Source: Curtobacterium sp. S6
GTDB lineage: Bacteria > Actinomycetota > Actinomycetes > Actinomycetales > Micrococcaceae
Assembly (NCBI RefSeq): GCF_000710345.2
Contig: NZ_JHEL01000015.1
Location: 1,240,001-1,304,000 of the forward strand
Direction of reading: 5' to 3'
DNA length: 64,000 bases
In this document: piece after piece, positions 51,393 to 60,197 of the stretch
How positions within the stretch are numbered: the first letter of the stretch is position 1
Layout: every line of letters starts with the position of its first letter
Notes under the pieces: model-generated
The model's input: the letters and a program-made list of their open reading frames with translations, nothing else
What the model was told of the DNA's origin: nothing
The model's database searches: none
Translations under genes and position numbers: made by a program

Positions 51393-52118
51393 ATGTCAGT
51401 CATCGCGGATCTCGGTATCCACCTGCCCCAGCACGTTCAGGCATTGAACATGTTGCCCACTCCGTCGGTGGGCCTGCTGGGCTTCAATCTGGAAGACGTA
51501 CTCTCCAGCGCGGGTCCGTGGGTTCTCGGGCTCGTATCGCTCATGGTGTTCATCGAGTCCGGGGTGCTTTTTCCGTTTCTTCCGGGGGACTCCCTCCTCT
51601 TCACCACGGGCCTGCTCCACGAACAGCTCGGGCTGAACCTTTGGGTCCTCCTGGCCTCGGTCTCCGTGGCGGCGATCCTCGGCGATCAGGTCGGCTACAT
51701 GTTGGGCCATTTCTTCGGGCGGCGCCTGTTTTCCGAAAAGGGCCGCATCCTCAACTACCAAAATCTCGACCGGGCTCACGACTTCTTCGATAAGTACGGC
51801 GGCAAGGCGCTGATCCTCGCCCGGTTCGTACCGATCGTGCGGACCTTCGTGCCGCTGACCGCGGGCATCGCCAAGTATCGCTACGCCGACTTCGCCAAGT
51901 GGAACATCATCGGGGCGCTCCTGTGGTGCGTCCTGCTGACCTTCGCCGGCGTCTGGCTCGGCAACGTGACCTTCATCCGCGAGCACGTGGACATCATCGT
52001 CATCGTCTTGGTGTTGCTCTCGGTGGTGCCGATCGGCCTCGAGGTTCTCCGCGAGCGCAAGAAGGCGAAACTGCGCGAAGCCTCCTCGGAAGACGCCGCC
52101 CCCACCAGGGAAGGCTGA
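51393..52118 (+). CDS. DedA-family membrane protein
   Basis: 241 aa with about five membrane segments. The family core is FIESGVLFPFLPGDSLLFTTGLL, DQVGYMLGHFFGRRLF, and ARFVPIVRTFVPLTAGIA, the conserved Arg/Pro motif. DedA proteins act in membrane lipid (undecaprenyl-phosphate or phosphatidylethanolamine) translocation in several bacteria. ATG at 51393 was chosen because AAGG lies 7 nt upstream; an ATG at 51387 is too close to it. A second DedA-type gene is at 59286-60056. Confidence 0.9.
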   Translation: MSVIADLGIHLPQHVQALNMLPTPSVGLLGFNLEDVLSSAGPWVLGLVSLMVFIESGVLFPFLPGDSLLFTTGLLHEQLGLNLWVLLASVSVAAILGDQVGYMLGHFFGRRLFSEKGRILNYQNLDRAHDFFDKYGGKALILARFVPIVRTFVPLTAGIAKYRYADFAKWNIIGALLWCVLLTFAGVWLGNVTFIREHVDIIVIVLVLLSVVPIGLEVLRERKKAKLREASSEDAAPTREG

Positions 52119-52147
52119 CCCCCGGACGGAAGCAACGCCGGCCACGA

Positions 52148-52182
52148 CAAAGCGGCGGCACCCCGAGGGTGCCGCCGCTTTG
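52148..52182. terminator. terminator between DedA and the mutarotase gene
   Basis: A perfect 16-bp stem (52148-52163 with 52167-52182), loop CGA, between converging genes. Confidence 0.8.
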
Positions 52183-52187
52183 CTGTC

Positions 52188-53144
52188 TTAGGATCCTGAG
52201 GGCTCCCCGCCCGTGATGGGACCGATGCGCCACCAGGCCCGGTGGATGTCGCCCGGCGCGAGCACGGTCAGATCCTGCCCGGACCGGAACGAATCCGCCG
52301 GTGCGCTCATGGGCTCGACGGCCACCGCGCGTCGTCCCGGCAGCCCGTTCGGCTGGTCATCCGTGTAAACCTGAATCCAGCCGATCTCGCCGCCGCATTC
52401 CAGAAAAACTCCCCCGCCCTGGGGGTCGGTCAGTTCGCACCGGAACTTTCCGTCGGCCTGCCGGGATATTCCGCCGAGGGCGACGTCGTAGGGCGTCTCC
52501 CCTAACCGCCGGCTCTCCCGGAAGTCGGCCTCCGTGCCGTTCACGGATCGGGTGTCCACCGGCAATAACCGCTCCGGATCGGCCTCAATATATACCCCGG
52601 CAGGAATCTTTAGTCGCCAGTCGCCCACGGATCCGGGCGTGGACCCGTCTCCCCCGTCGGCCACGAGGTACGGATGCCCCGCGACCGCGTAAGGGGCCGG
52701 GTCCGAACCCGCGTTGGTCGCGATGACCGTCCAGTCCAGGCCCTGCTCCGTCAGCTCGTACTCGACCTCAAGGCGGATCGCGAACGGATACCCGGGCTGG
52801 GGCACCAGGTCCAGGCAGAGCACCAGACCGTCGGGCCGGGATTCGACCACGCTCCAGCGTTCCCACAGCGCGAGCCCGTGAGCCGCATTATGGCGTTCCG
52901 GTTCGCTCAGCGGCAGTTGATGGGTCCGGCCATGAAATTCGTACGCACCGTCTCGGATGCGATTCGGCCAGGGCGCGAGGATCGCGCCGTTGCAGCCGGG
53001 CCGAAGACCGTCGGCCGGAGTGGTCCGCACGAGATGCCCCGACGGCCCGCGGAGGGACACCAAGCTGGCGCCTACCTCCGCGATGGCCGCCGAGAAACCA
53101 TGGCCGGCGATCTCGTGGACCTCTCCCTGGCAGGAGCCGAACAC
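52188..53144 (-). CDS. galM: aldose 1-epimerase (galactose mutarotase)
   Basis: 318 aa, cytoplasmic beta-sandwich enzyme interconverting alpha and beta galactose or glucose. Conserved parts: APWPNRIRDGAYEF, HGLALWERW with the catalytic His region, YAVAGHPYLV, and AVEPMSAPADSF carrying the catalytic Glu. GTG at 53144 overlaps by one base with the stop of the small membrane protein, so the two are translationally coupled. Third gene of the symporter / small protein / mutarotase operon. Confidence 0.9.
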   Translation of the reverse strand: MFGSCQGEVHEIAGHGFSAAIAEVGASLVSLRGPSGHLVRTTPADGLRPGCNGAILAPWPNRIRDGAYEFHGRTHQLPLSEPERHNAAHGLALWERWSVVESRPDGLVLCLDLVPQPGYPFAIRLEVEYELTEQGLDWTVIATNAGSDPAPYAVAGHPYLVADGGDGSTPGSVGDWRLKIPAGVYIEADPERLLPVDTRSVNGTEADFRESRRLGETPYDVALGGISRQADGKFRCELTDPQGGGVFLECGGEIGWIQVYTDDQPNGLPGRRAVAVEPMSAPADSFRSGQDLTVLAPGDIHRAWWRIGPITGGEPSGS

Positions 53145-53488
53145 TAGTCCAGCTTCCCTTCGCCCTCGGCCTTCTTGATCTCCACGGACTCCGCGCTGGC
53201 CACGATGTCTTCCGCCGGAACCGGCGCGAGCCGATCCCAGAGGAAGAACAACCCGCCGACGATCAGCATGCAGATGCCCGTCCAGAGGTTGATGTGGATG
53301 CCACCGGTCTTGGCGGTGTCCGCGGCGGGATCGATGATGCCCATCAGGGTCACCAGGACGCCGTAGATCACGAACAGCCCACCGATGATTCGGCGCAGAT
53401 CCGTGCGTCGGGTGTGCCGAATCAGTTCGTTTTTCTCCCCCTCGCTCAGCCTCACAAGGTCCGGAGTCTCAGAAACGTTGTCGCTCAT
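53144..53488 (-). CDS. small membrane protein of the galactose operon, 114 aa
   Basis: 114 aa with a soluble, charged N-terminus (residues 1-30), then two hydrophobic helices (about 34-52 and 67-86) and a charged C-terminal tail. It lies 27 bp after the symporter gene and overlaps the mutarotase start by a base. Two-helix proteins beside SSS symporters are familiar in other bacteria (DUF-type accessory subunits), so a role as a partner of the symporter is plausible but inferred. Confidence 0.75.
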   Translation of the reverse strand: MSDNVSETPDLVRLSEGEKNELIRHTRRTDLRRIIGGLFVIYGVLVTLMGIIDPAADTAKTGGIHINLWTGICMLIVGGLFFLWDRLAPVPAEDIVASAESVEIKKAEGEGKLD

Positions 53489-53515
53489 CGTATTTCTCCT
53501 AGTCAGTGTGAGTGT

Positions 53516-55192
53516 TTACAGGAAGGGCAGGTAGAGGAGCACGCAGAGCACCAGGGCGGCGGTGCCCAAAAGTGCCGGCGAGCGGTACCAGGCGGCGTCG
53601 CCGGCGACGACGTCGGACTTCATGTCGACGGTGCCTACACCGTAGACCAACCCCTTGAGTTCGGACAGCGGCTTCGGTTTGGACATGTAGGTCACGATCA
53701 CCGACACCACGATCACGGCCACGAAGGAGTAGATCGCGCCATACATGGTTTCCGCGGTGGCCGACCCGAAGAGCGACTCGTCGTTGAGGTACGCGATCCA
53801 GACGATCGTCGGGGCGATGATGCCCGCTATGTACCCCCATAGACCCGCCGCGGGGGTCATCCTCTTCCACAAGAGCCCCAAGATGAACACCGCGAACAGC
53901 GGGGCGTTGAAGAACGAGAACAGGGTCTGCATGTACGTCATGATGTTGCCGAATTGCGCCGCCAAGAAGGCGGTGCCGATTCCGATGACAACGCCGACCG
54001 CGGTGACCCACCGGCCCGCCGACAGGTAGTAGAGGTCGGGCATGTTGGGCTTGATGTATTCCTGCCAGATGTCGTACGTGAACACCGTGTTGAAGCTGGA
54101 CACGTTGGCGGCCATACCGGCCATGAACGAGGCCATCAGACCCGTCACCGCGACGCCCAAGACGCCGGAGGGAAGGTACATCTGAATGAGCTTGGGGATC
54201 GCGTCGTTATAGGTCAACGAGCCGTCGGCGAACTGGTTACCGACGGTCGCCGCCGCGATCAGACCGGGCACCACGACGATGAACGGGATGAACAGCTTCG
54301 GGAAAGCGCCGATCAGGGGCGTACGACGGGCGGCAGACATGTTCTTGGCGGAGAACGCCCTCTGAACCTCGGTGAAGTTGGTGGTCCAATAACCGAAGCT
54401 CAGGACGAAGCCGAGGCCCAGCACGATCGCGAGCCAGTTGGCCCCGATCGGGTTGGTGACATCGCCGATGCCCGTGCCCTGCCACGTGGAGAGGTGCAAC
54501 CTGCTGACGCCCTCCGTGTGCATCAGCGCCTCCTTCAGGCCGGACCATCCGTGCACGCGATGCAATCCCACGATCGTGAGCGGAACCAGGCCCGCGACGA
54601 TCACGAAGAACTGCATGACCTCGTTGTAGATGGCACCCGAGAGCCCGCCGAGGGTGATGTACAGCAGCACGAAGCCCGCGGAGACCACGATCGCAACCCA
54701 CTGGGGCCAGCCCAACATCGCCTCGATGATGATGGCCATCGCGTAGAGGTTGATGCCGGCGATCAGCACGTTGGACACCGCGAAGGCAATCGAGTTGACG
54801 GCGTGCGCCGCCTTGCCGAAGCGACGCAACATGAACTGCGGCACCGAACGAACCTTGGAGCCGTAGTAGAAGGGCATCATGACCAGGCCCAAGAAGACCA
54901 TCGCGGGCACCGCGCCGATGATGTAGTAGTGCAACGTGGCCATGCCGATTTCGGCGCCGTTGGCCGCCATGCCCAGGATTTCGGTGGCCCCGAGGTTCGC
55001 CGAGACGAAAGCGAGGCCGGTGATCCAGGCCGGCATGGAACGACCCGAGAGGAAGAAGTCCATGCTGGTCTTGACCCGGCGCTTGGCCGCGATGCCGATG
55101 GCGATCACGGTCGCAAAGTAGAGGAAGAGCATCAGATAGTCGACCCATGAAAGGGACAGCCGGATGCTACTACTGGCATCTGCAAGCAACAT
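53516..55192 (-). CDS. sodium/solute symporter (SSS family), probable galactose carrier
   Basis: 558 aa with about 13-14 transmembrane segments. SSS family landmarks: SGRSMPAWITGLAFVSANLGATE, GGLSGAIYNEVMQFFVIV (the vSGLT-like core), and GLMASFMAGMAANVSSFNTVFTYDIW with conserved Ser residues of the Na2 site. AGGAGG is 7 nt upstream of the ATG at 55192. The neighbours (mutarotase, divergent DeoR, galT and galK) argue for galactose or a related hexose as substrate, with sodium coupling. Confidence 0.92.
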   Translation of the reverse strand: MLLADASSSIRLSLSWVDYLMLFLYFATVIAIGIAAKRRVKTSMDFFLSGRSMPAWITGLAFVSANLGATEILGMAANGAEIGMATLHYYIIGAVPAMVFLGLVMMPFYYGSKVRSVPQFMLRRFGKAAHAVNSIAFAVSNVLIAGINLYAMAIIIEAMLGWPQWVAIVVSAGFVLLYITLGGLSGAIYNEVMQFFVIVAGLVPLTIVGLHRVHGWSGLKEALMHTEGVSRLHLSTWQGTGIGDVTNPIGANWLAIVLGLGFVLSFGYWTTNFTEVQRAFSAKNMSAARRTPLIGAFPKLFIPFIVVVPGLIAAATVGNQFADGSLTYNDAIPKLIQMYLPSGVLGVAVTGLMASFMAGMAANVSSFNTVFTYDIWQEYIKPNMPDLYYLSAGRWVTAVGVVIGIGTAFLAAQFGNIMTYMQTLFSFFNAPLFAVFILGLLWKRMTPAAGLWGYIAGIIAPTIVWIAYLNDESLFGSATAETMYGAIYSFVAVIVVSVIVTYMSKPKPLSELKGLVYGVGTVDMKSDVVAGDAAWYRSPALLGTAALVLCVLLYLPFL

Positions 55193-55218
55193 CGCTTGCC
55201 TCCTGGAAAGTTCGATCA

Positions 55219-55234
55219 CGCACAGAATTGTGCG
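55219..55234. promoter_or_regulatory. CGCACA-N4-TGTGCG inverted repeat
   Basis: CGCACAGAATTGTGCG: a 6-bp inverted repeat with a 4-bp spacer, 27 bp upstream of the symporter ATG and downstream of its promoter. A candidate DeoR operator. Confidence 0.55.
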
Positions 55235-55265
55235 TTGATGTTCACATTTGTTGAATTTTGCATTC

Positions 55266-55293
55266 AGCTTACACGCAGGTTGGGGGCTGTCAA
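55266..55293 (-). promoter_or_regulatory. promoter of the galactose symporter operon
   Basis: On the minus strand TTGACA (55293-55288), 16-nt spacer, TAAGCT (55271-55266). Confidence 0.6.
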
Positions 55294-55340
55294 CCGCTCA
55301 TCGGCACCACTATGAGAATCCCCCCGCTGACGAGGCGATG

Positions 55341-55368
55341 TTTACTATTGTTCGTTTCGTGGCATACT
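55341..55368 (+). promoter_or_regulatory. promoter of the deoR-galT-galK operon
   Basis: TTTACT (55341-55346), 16-nt spacer, CATACT (55363-55368), about 40 bp before the regulator ATG. TTGTTCGTTTCG in the spacer resembles DeoR-type half sites. Confidence 0.45.
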
Positions 55369-55408
55369 GATGCTGGTTCATACGCTGGGGTGTCCGAAAG
55401 GGGTGACC

Positions 55409-56203
55409 ATGCTCGCCGAACAACGCAGGAAGCGGATCGTCCAAGAGGTCGAGAAACACGGGGCAGTCCACGTCCAGGACCTCGCCGAGATCTTGAACGT
55501 CTCCCCCATGACGGTCCGCCGCGACCTTGCGGATCTGGATGACCAGGGGCTACTCAATCGAATCCACGGCGGGGCCGAGGCCACGACGTCGGTCCTCGAA
55601 CCGGCCTACGCGGACAAGATGTCGCGCAACGCGGATGCCAAACGCTCCATCGCATCCTCCGCCGCCGAGATGGTCTCCTCCGATCAATCCCTGGGGTTCT
55701 CGGCGGGGACCACGTGCACCCGCCTGGCCCAAGAGCTGACCGGCCGCCGAGGCATCACCAACCTGACGATCGTGACCAATTCCCTGCCCGTCGCCGAGGA
55801 ATTTTTTACGGCCGAGCACGTCTCCCCCGGGCAGGCCCCCGCCAATCCCCATCACGTCCTTCTCACGGGCGGACAACGCACCCCGTCCGACGCGTTGGTC
55901 GGCCCCGTCGCCGACCTCACCATGACGAGGCTCCACGTGGACATCCTGTTCGTCGGCGCCCACGGAGCGGGCCCGTCGGGGCTCACCACGCCGAATCTCG
56001 CCGAGGCCCGCACCAACCGGGCGCTCATCGAATCGGCGCGCACCGTGGTGGCGATCTTCGACCACACCAAGTGGGGCACCACGGGCCTCGCGGGGTTCGC
56101 CGAGTGGTCCGAGGTGGACGTCGTCGTGACGGACTCGGGCATTCCCGCGGAGGCCCGCGAATTTCTGGAAGACAAGGTACAGAAGGTGGTCATTGCATCA
56201 TGA
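55409..56203 (+). CDS. DeoR/GlpR-family regulator of the galactose genes
   Basis: 264 aa. N-terminal helix-turn-helix: RRKRIVQEVEKHGAVHVQDLAEIL then MTVRRDLADLDDQGLL (residues 5-55), the DeoR signature. The C-terminal sugar-phosphate-sensing domain has SAGTTCTRLAQEL and VLFVGAHGAGPSG-like DILFVGAHGAG. ATG at 55409 with AAGGGG. It begins the deoR-galT-galK operon (ATGA overlap into galT) and faces the symporter operon, so it probably represses both; the inducer may be a galactose phosphate. Confidence 0.9.
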   Translation: MLAEQRRKRIVQEVEKHGAVHVQDLAEILNVSPMTVRRDLADLDDQGLLNRIHGGAEATTSVLEPAYADKMSRNADAKRSIASSAAEMVSSDQSLGFSAGTTCTRLAQELTGRRGITNLTIVTNSLPVAEEFFTAEHVSPGQAPANPHHVLLTGGQRTPSDALVGPVADLTMTRLHVDILFVGAHGAGPSGLTTPNLAEARTNRALIESARTVVAIFDHTKWGTTGLAGFAEWSEVDVVVTDSGIPAEAREFLEDKVQKVVIAS

Positions 56204-57327
56204 CAGAGACGGTTTCGCCGCGAATCACCCGGGGGACTTTGGCCGACGGCCGAGAAATCATCTTTTTCGACGATACGGAACCCCATCTCTCCGGCGCCGC
56301 GACGCGGGAGGTCCATGATCCCCGCCCGCTCGACGCACGGGTCATGCCTCCTCACGATGCCGCGAGCATCCGCATCGACCCGCTGACCGGCTCTCACGTG
56401 GCACTGGCGGCGCACCGAATGAACCGCACCTTCCTGCCTCCCGCCGATGAGGACCCTTTGGCCCCGGCGGGCCGCGGCACCGTCCCGTCCGAAATTCCCG
56501 AACCGGAATACGACGTGGTGGTGTTCGAGAACCGTTTCCCCTCACTCCAAGGCCCCCTCGAGGTGTACCGCGACGAGCCCCTCTTCCACGAAACCTCCCC
56601 CGCGGGTCGCTGCGAGGTCGTGTGCTTCACCTCCGACTGGGAGGGCTCGTTCGCCGAACTCGGGCATCGGCGGGCCCGGACCGTCATCGAGGCGTGGACC
56701 CATCGCACCCGCGAGCTCTCGCGCCTGGACGGCGTCGCCCAGGTCGTCCCCTTCGAAAATCGCGGGGAAGAGATCGGAGTCACCCTCCATCATCCGCACG
56801 GACAGATCTACGCCTACCCCTACCTCCCCCCGGAGACCGCCGACGTTGCCCGACAAGCACGGGAATGGCGGCAGCGAACCGGAGGGGACCTTCTGGGAGA
56901 CGTCCTGGAGGCCGAGCTGACCGATCCCGTGCGCGTCGTCGCCGAGACCGCCTCCTGGGTGGCCTACGTTCCGTTTGCCGCCAAGTGGCCGGTCGAATTC
57001 ATGGTCATGCCACGCCGGGCCGCCCGCGATTTTACCGAGCTCACCGACGCCGAGAAGGACGAGCTGACGGATCTGTACCTCGACCTCCTGGCTCGCCTGA
57101 ATCGCTTCTTCGAATCCGTCGAGCACCTTCCCTACATCGCGGCCTGGCATCAGGCCCCGGTGCGCGGAGGCGACGACATCTCTCGCATGAGGTTGCACGT
57201 CTTCTCCCTGTTGCGGGCGCCAGGAAAGCTCAAGTACTTGGCGGGCTCGGAGTCCGCCATGGGCGCTTGGATTAACGACACCACCCCCGAACGCATCGCC
57301 CAACGACTGAGGGAGATCGCACCGTGA
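56200..57327 (+). CDS. galT: galactose-1-phosphate uridylyltransferase
   Basis: Transfers UMP from UDP-glucose to galactose-1-phosphate in the Leloir pathway. 375 aa, cytosolic. The active-site histidine triad is HPHGQ (198-202), with His200 as the likely nucleophile; VFENRFPSL and the C-terminal RLHVFSLLRAPGK are conserved. Compared with E. coli GalT, the N-terminal CxxC zinc pair is absent here (RTFLPPADEDPLAPA), as in some actinobacterial enzymes. Overlaps deoR and galK by 4 bp each. Confidence 0.94.
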   Translation: MTETVSPRITRGTLADGREIIFFDDTEPHLSGAATREVHDPRPLDARVMPPHDAASIRIDPLTGSHVALAAHRMNRTFLPPADEDPLAPAGRGTVPSEIPEPEYDVVVFENRFPSLQGPLEVYRDEPLFHETSPAGRCEVVCFTSDWEGSFAELGHRRARTVIEAWTHRTRELSRLDGVAQVVPFENRGEEIGVTLHHPHGQIYAYPYLPPETADVARQAREWRQRTGGDLLGDVLEAELTDPVRVVAETASWVAYVPFAAKWPVEFMVMPRRAARDFTELTDAEKDELTDLYLDLLARLNRFFESVEHLPYIAAWHQAPVRGGDDISRMRLHVFSLLRAPGKLKYLAGSESAMGAWINDTTPERIAQRLREIAP

Positions 57328-58649
57328 CCGATATCGAGTGGAATAGTGCCCCCTCCGCGGAGGAGAGCGTCCAAGCCGTGAGGGCCGCGTTCGTCGAAGC
57401 CCACGGCGCGGAACCGTGGGGCGTCTTCTCGGCGCCCGGGAGGGTTAACCTCATCGGTGAACACGTGGACTACAACGGAGGGACGGTCGTCCCGCTGGCC
57501 CTGCCGCACCGGACGTACGTTGCGGTGGCACCGCGCACCGACGACCTGATCCGGGCCGCCTCGGCGCAGGAGCCGGGCGAACCGCAATCGGTTCATCTCT
57601 CCGAGCTGGCCCCGGGAACGCTCTCTGGATGGTTGACTTACGTCGCCGGTGTCCCCTGGGCCATGAGCCACGAAGGAATTGCGGGTGGAACCGCGGGCCG
57701 TGAAGCCTCCGGGGCGGATCTCGTCATCGACTCCGCGGTACCCATGGGGGCCGGGCTCTCGTCGTCCGCCGCCTTGGAGTGCTCCGTGGCATTGGCCATC
57801 GATGCCTTGGCATCGGCGACCGACCACGGCCGAGAGCCGTTGGCCGCGACCGATGCCGGTCGAGCCCGACTGGCGGCCGCCTGCATCCGGGCCGAAAACG
57901 AGATCGCCGGTGCCAGCACCGGCGGAATGGACCAGTCCATTTCGTTGCGCGCCAGCGAGGGCTCCGTGCTGACCATCGACTGCCGTGATTTTTCCTCGCG
58001 GCCCATCCCGATCGACGTCGCCGGTGCCGGCCTGGTCCTGCTGGTCATCGATACCCGGGCCCCGCATCGTTTGGCCGATGGCCAATACGCCCATCGCCGG
58101 GCGGGCTGCGAGGCCGCGGCTCGCGCCCTCGGGGTGCCGACGCTGCGGGACGCACTGGGCGAAGAAGTCACCGAGGCAGACCTCGAGACCATGCTCCGTC
58201 GGTGGGACGAGACGCTAGAGCGCGGCGCCATCGAGATGCCGGAGGGCCACGACGCCGAATCCATGACCGGGCTCGTTCGCCACGTGTGGACCGAGGTCTT
58301 CCGCGTCGAGCGGTGCAAGGAGCTCTTCGCCTCGGAGGCCCCTTCGGCCGAGGACCCCGCCTGGGTTCGCCTCGGCGAACTGCTGGACGCTTCGCACGTC
58401 TCGCTGAGGGACGACTACCGGGTCAGCTCTCCCGAGCTGGACCTCGCCGTGGACGCCGCGCGCGGCGCCGGGGCCATCGGCGCCCGCATGACCGGTGGCG
58501 GCTTTGGCGGGTCGGCCATCGCCCTGGTCCCGGTGGATTCGGTCGTACCCGTCGCCGAGGCCGTGGACCAGGCATTCCGGGCCGCGGGATTCAACGCACC
58601 GGCGTTCCTCGAGGCGGCGCCCTCCGAGGCCGCCCGCCGCGACGCCTAA
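57324..58649 (+). CDS. galK: galactokinase
   Basis: Phosphorylates galactose to galactose-1-phosphate. GHMP kinase of 441 aa. The galactokinase signature GRVNLIGEHVDYNGG is at residues 39-53; the ATP loop is VPMGAGLSSSAALE near residue 140, and TGGGFGGSAIALV is the third motif; the Asp in GGMDQ is the catalytic base. GTG start at 57324, GTGA overlap with galT. It closes the deoR-galT-galK operon before two hairpins. Confidence 0.95.
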   Translation: MTDIEWNSAPSAEESVQAVRAAFVEAHGAEPWGVFSAPGRVNLIGEHVDYNGGTVVPLALPHRTYVAVAPRTDDLIRAASAQEPGEPQSVHLSELAPGTLSGWLTYVAGVPWAMSHEGIAGGTAGREASGADLVIDSAVPMGAGLSSSAALECSVALAIDALASATDHGREPLAATDAGRARLAAACIRAENEIAGASTGGMDQSISLRASEGSVLTIDCRDFSSRPIPIDVAGAGLVLLVIDTRAPHRLADGQYAHRRAGCEAAARALGVPTLRDALGEEVTEADLETMLRRWDETLERGAIEMPEGHDAESMTGLVRHVWTEVFRVERCKELFASEAPSAEDPAWVRLGELLDASHVSLRDDYRVSSPELDLAVDAARGAGAIGARMTGGGFGGSAIALVPVDSVVPVAEAVDQAFRAAGFNAPAFLEAAPSEAARRDA

Positions 58650-58675
58650 ACACCGGGCCGAAGACAGCGACGACG

Positions 58676-58700
58676 CCCCGTCGCCACCCGCTCGACGGGG
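58676..58700 (+). terminator. first hairpin after galK
   Basis: CCCCGTCG (58676-58683) pairs with CGACGGGG (58693-58700), 27 bp after the galK stop. Confidence 0.55.
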
Positions 58701-58730
58701 GCAACGGGACGTCGTGGTGCGTGATGGCTT

Positions 58731-58768
58731 GCGGGGCGTCTCGGCCCTCAAGAGCCGAGACGCCCCGC
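58731..58768. terminator. bidirectional terminator between galK and rpiB-like gene
   Basis: A perfect 15-bp stem (58731-58745 with 58754-58768), loop of 8 nt, between converging genes. Confidence 0.75.
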
Positions 58769-58791
58769 TCGCCTAAATCGCTCTCACAGCC

Positions 58792-59253
58792 CTAGTCGCC
58801 TTCGTAGGCGCAGATCGCGTCGACCTTGGCGGCCGACGAGGAGTTCGGGTCGAATTCGAGGCCGAGCCACTCGTCGACGAGCGTCCTCGCCAGCTCGAGC
58901 CCGATGACTCGCTCGCCCATGCAGAGGACCTGCGCGTTATTGGACAGCACCGAACGCTGAACCGAGTAGATGTCGTGGGCCGTCACGGCGCGGATGCCCT
59001 TGACCTTATTCGCCGAGATGGCCACGCCCAGGCCGGTGCCGCAGATCAGCAGCGCCCGATCGGCCTCGGAGGCCATGACCTTTTCCCCGGCCGCCGTGGC
59101 GACATTCGGGTAGAAGGTGCCGTCGTCGGTCCCGGTGACCCCGACATCGATGACCTCGTCCACGCGCTCATCGGCCTCCAGATCCGCCTTGAGCGCCTCT
59201 TTGTAGTGATATCCGGCGTTATCTCCGCCGACTACGATTTTCAAACCCATCAT
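58792..59253 (-). CDS. rpiB: RpiB/LacAB-family sugar-phosphate isomerase
   Basis: 153 aa. Converts ribose-5-phosphate to ribulose-5-phosphate or an analogous tetrose/hexose isomerisation. Family motifs: GGDNAGYHYKEAL at the N-terminus, the catalytic Cys71 in LICGTGLGVAISANK, and NNAQVLCMGERVIGLELA. The N-terminal GGDNAGY differs from the E. coli RpiB GSDHAGY in having Asn in the usual His position, as in the tetrose-phosphate isomerases of actinobacteria (EryH-like). The first two codons are both ATG with GAGGAG upstream; the second has the better spacing. It stands alone. Confidence 0.88.
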   Translation of the reverse strand: MMGLKIVVGGDNAGYHYKEALKADLEADERVDEVIDVGVTGTDDGTFYPNVATAAGEKVMASEADRALLICGTGLGVAISANKVKGIRAVTAHDIYSVQRSVLSNNAQVLCMGERVIGLELARTLVDEWLGLEFDPNSSSAAKVDAICAYEGD

Positions 59254-59285
59254 GTGCTCCTCTCGTCACCGGGCATAACTGCCAG

Positions 59286-60056
59286 TCAGGCCCCATTATT
59301 TCGACTAGGGGGCCCATTTGCACCTCGTGCACGGAATTTCTTGACCAGCCACGTCGCCACGGCGAGCATCACCACACCGATCACGATCTTCTGGAAGATT
59401 CCGGCATAGTCCTCGACGACGTGCCACTTCTCTCCCAGGTAATAGCCGGCGAGCACGAACAGGGAATTCCAGATCGCGCTACCGAGGGTCGTCAAGACCA
59501 AGAAGGTTCCCAGCGGCATGCGGTCCACTCCGGCGGGAATCGATACCAGGGAGCGAAACAGCGGAATCATCCGTCCAAAGAACACCGCCCGGTTCCCGTG
59601 CCGGTGAAACCAGGACATGGTGCGGTCGACGTCCTCCACCTTGACCAGGGGCACGCGCCCGGCGATACGCCGTATCCGTTCGAGCCCGAACACGAAACCG
59701 GCGTAGTACAGCGCCACCGCGCCCAGAACCGATCCGAGCGTCGTCAGAAGCAGCGCTGCGGCCAGATGCAGGTCGCCACGGCTCGCGGCGAATCCCGCGA
59801 GCGGGAGAATCACTTCCGACGGCAACGGCGGGAACAGGTTTTCCAGGGCAATCAACAGCCCGGCGCCCCAGGAACCGAGGCCTTCCATGACCTCCACGGC
59901 CCAGCCGGCGACGCCCGTCTGCTCGGGCTCGGCGGCGGCCACGGCGAACATTCCGGCCTCGGGAAACGCGCCGAGAGAGGTTTCGGCCCCTTGGGCATGG
60001 CCCAGGGCGACGGTGTCGGAGGGGCGGTTGGCAACGGCATTTACTGTCGATGTCAT
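59286..60056 (-). CDS. DedA-family membrane protein (second copy)
   Basis: 256 aa. Residues 1-50 are a non-hydrophobic, Ala/Glu-rich extension; five membrane segments follow. The DedA signature is ENLFPPLPSEVILPLAGFAASRG, and GRMIPLFRSLVSIPAGVDRMP is the conserved Arg-Pro region. It shares the family with the protein at 51393 but is not a close duplicate. The gene lies 32 bp downstream of nothing on its strand except the promoter; it is divergent from the thioesterase by about 140 bp. A role in lipid translocation or envelope homeostasis is inferred. Confidence 0.88.
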   Translation of the reverse strand: MTSTVNAVANRPSDTVALGHAQGAETSLGAFPEAGMFAVAAAEPEQTGVAGWAVEVMEGLGSWGAGLLIALENLFPPLPSEVILPLAGFAASRGDLHLAAALLLTTLGSVLGAVALYYAGFVFGLERIRRIAGRVPLVKVEDVDRTMSWFHRHGNRAVFFGRMIPLFRSLVSIPAGVDRMPLGTFLVLTTLGSAIWNSLFVLAGYYLGEKWHVVEDYAGIFQKIVIGVVMLAVATWLVKKFRARGANGPPSRNNGA

Positions 60057-60197
60057 GCCGCCAGCCTACCGGTGGCCCGTCATCAACTCGACCCTGGGGG
60101 GGCAACAGCGCGACGCCGCGGGACGGTCGAAGCGCGCGCAGATCCCCCGACTGACTAGGATCGACAAGACGCCTCCCCACGAAAGGACCATTTCCTC

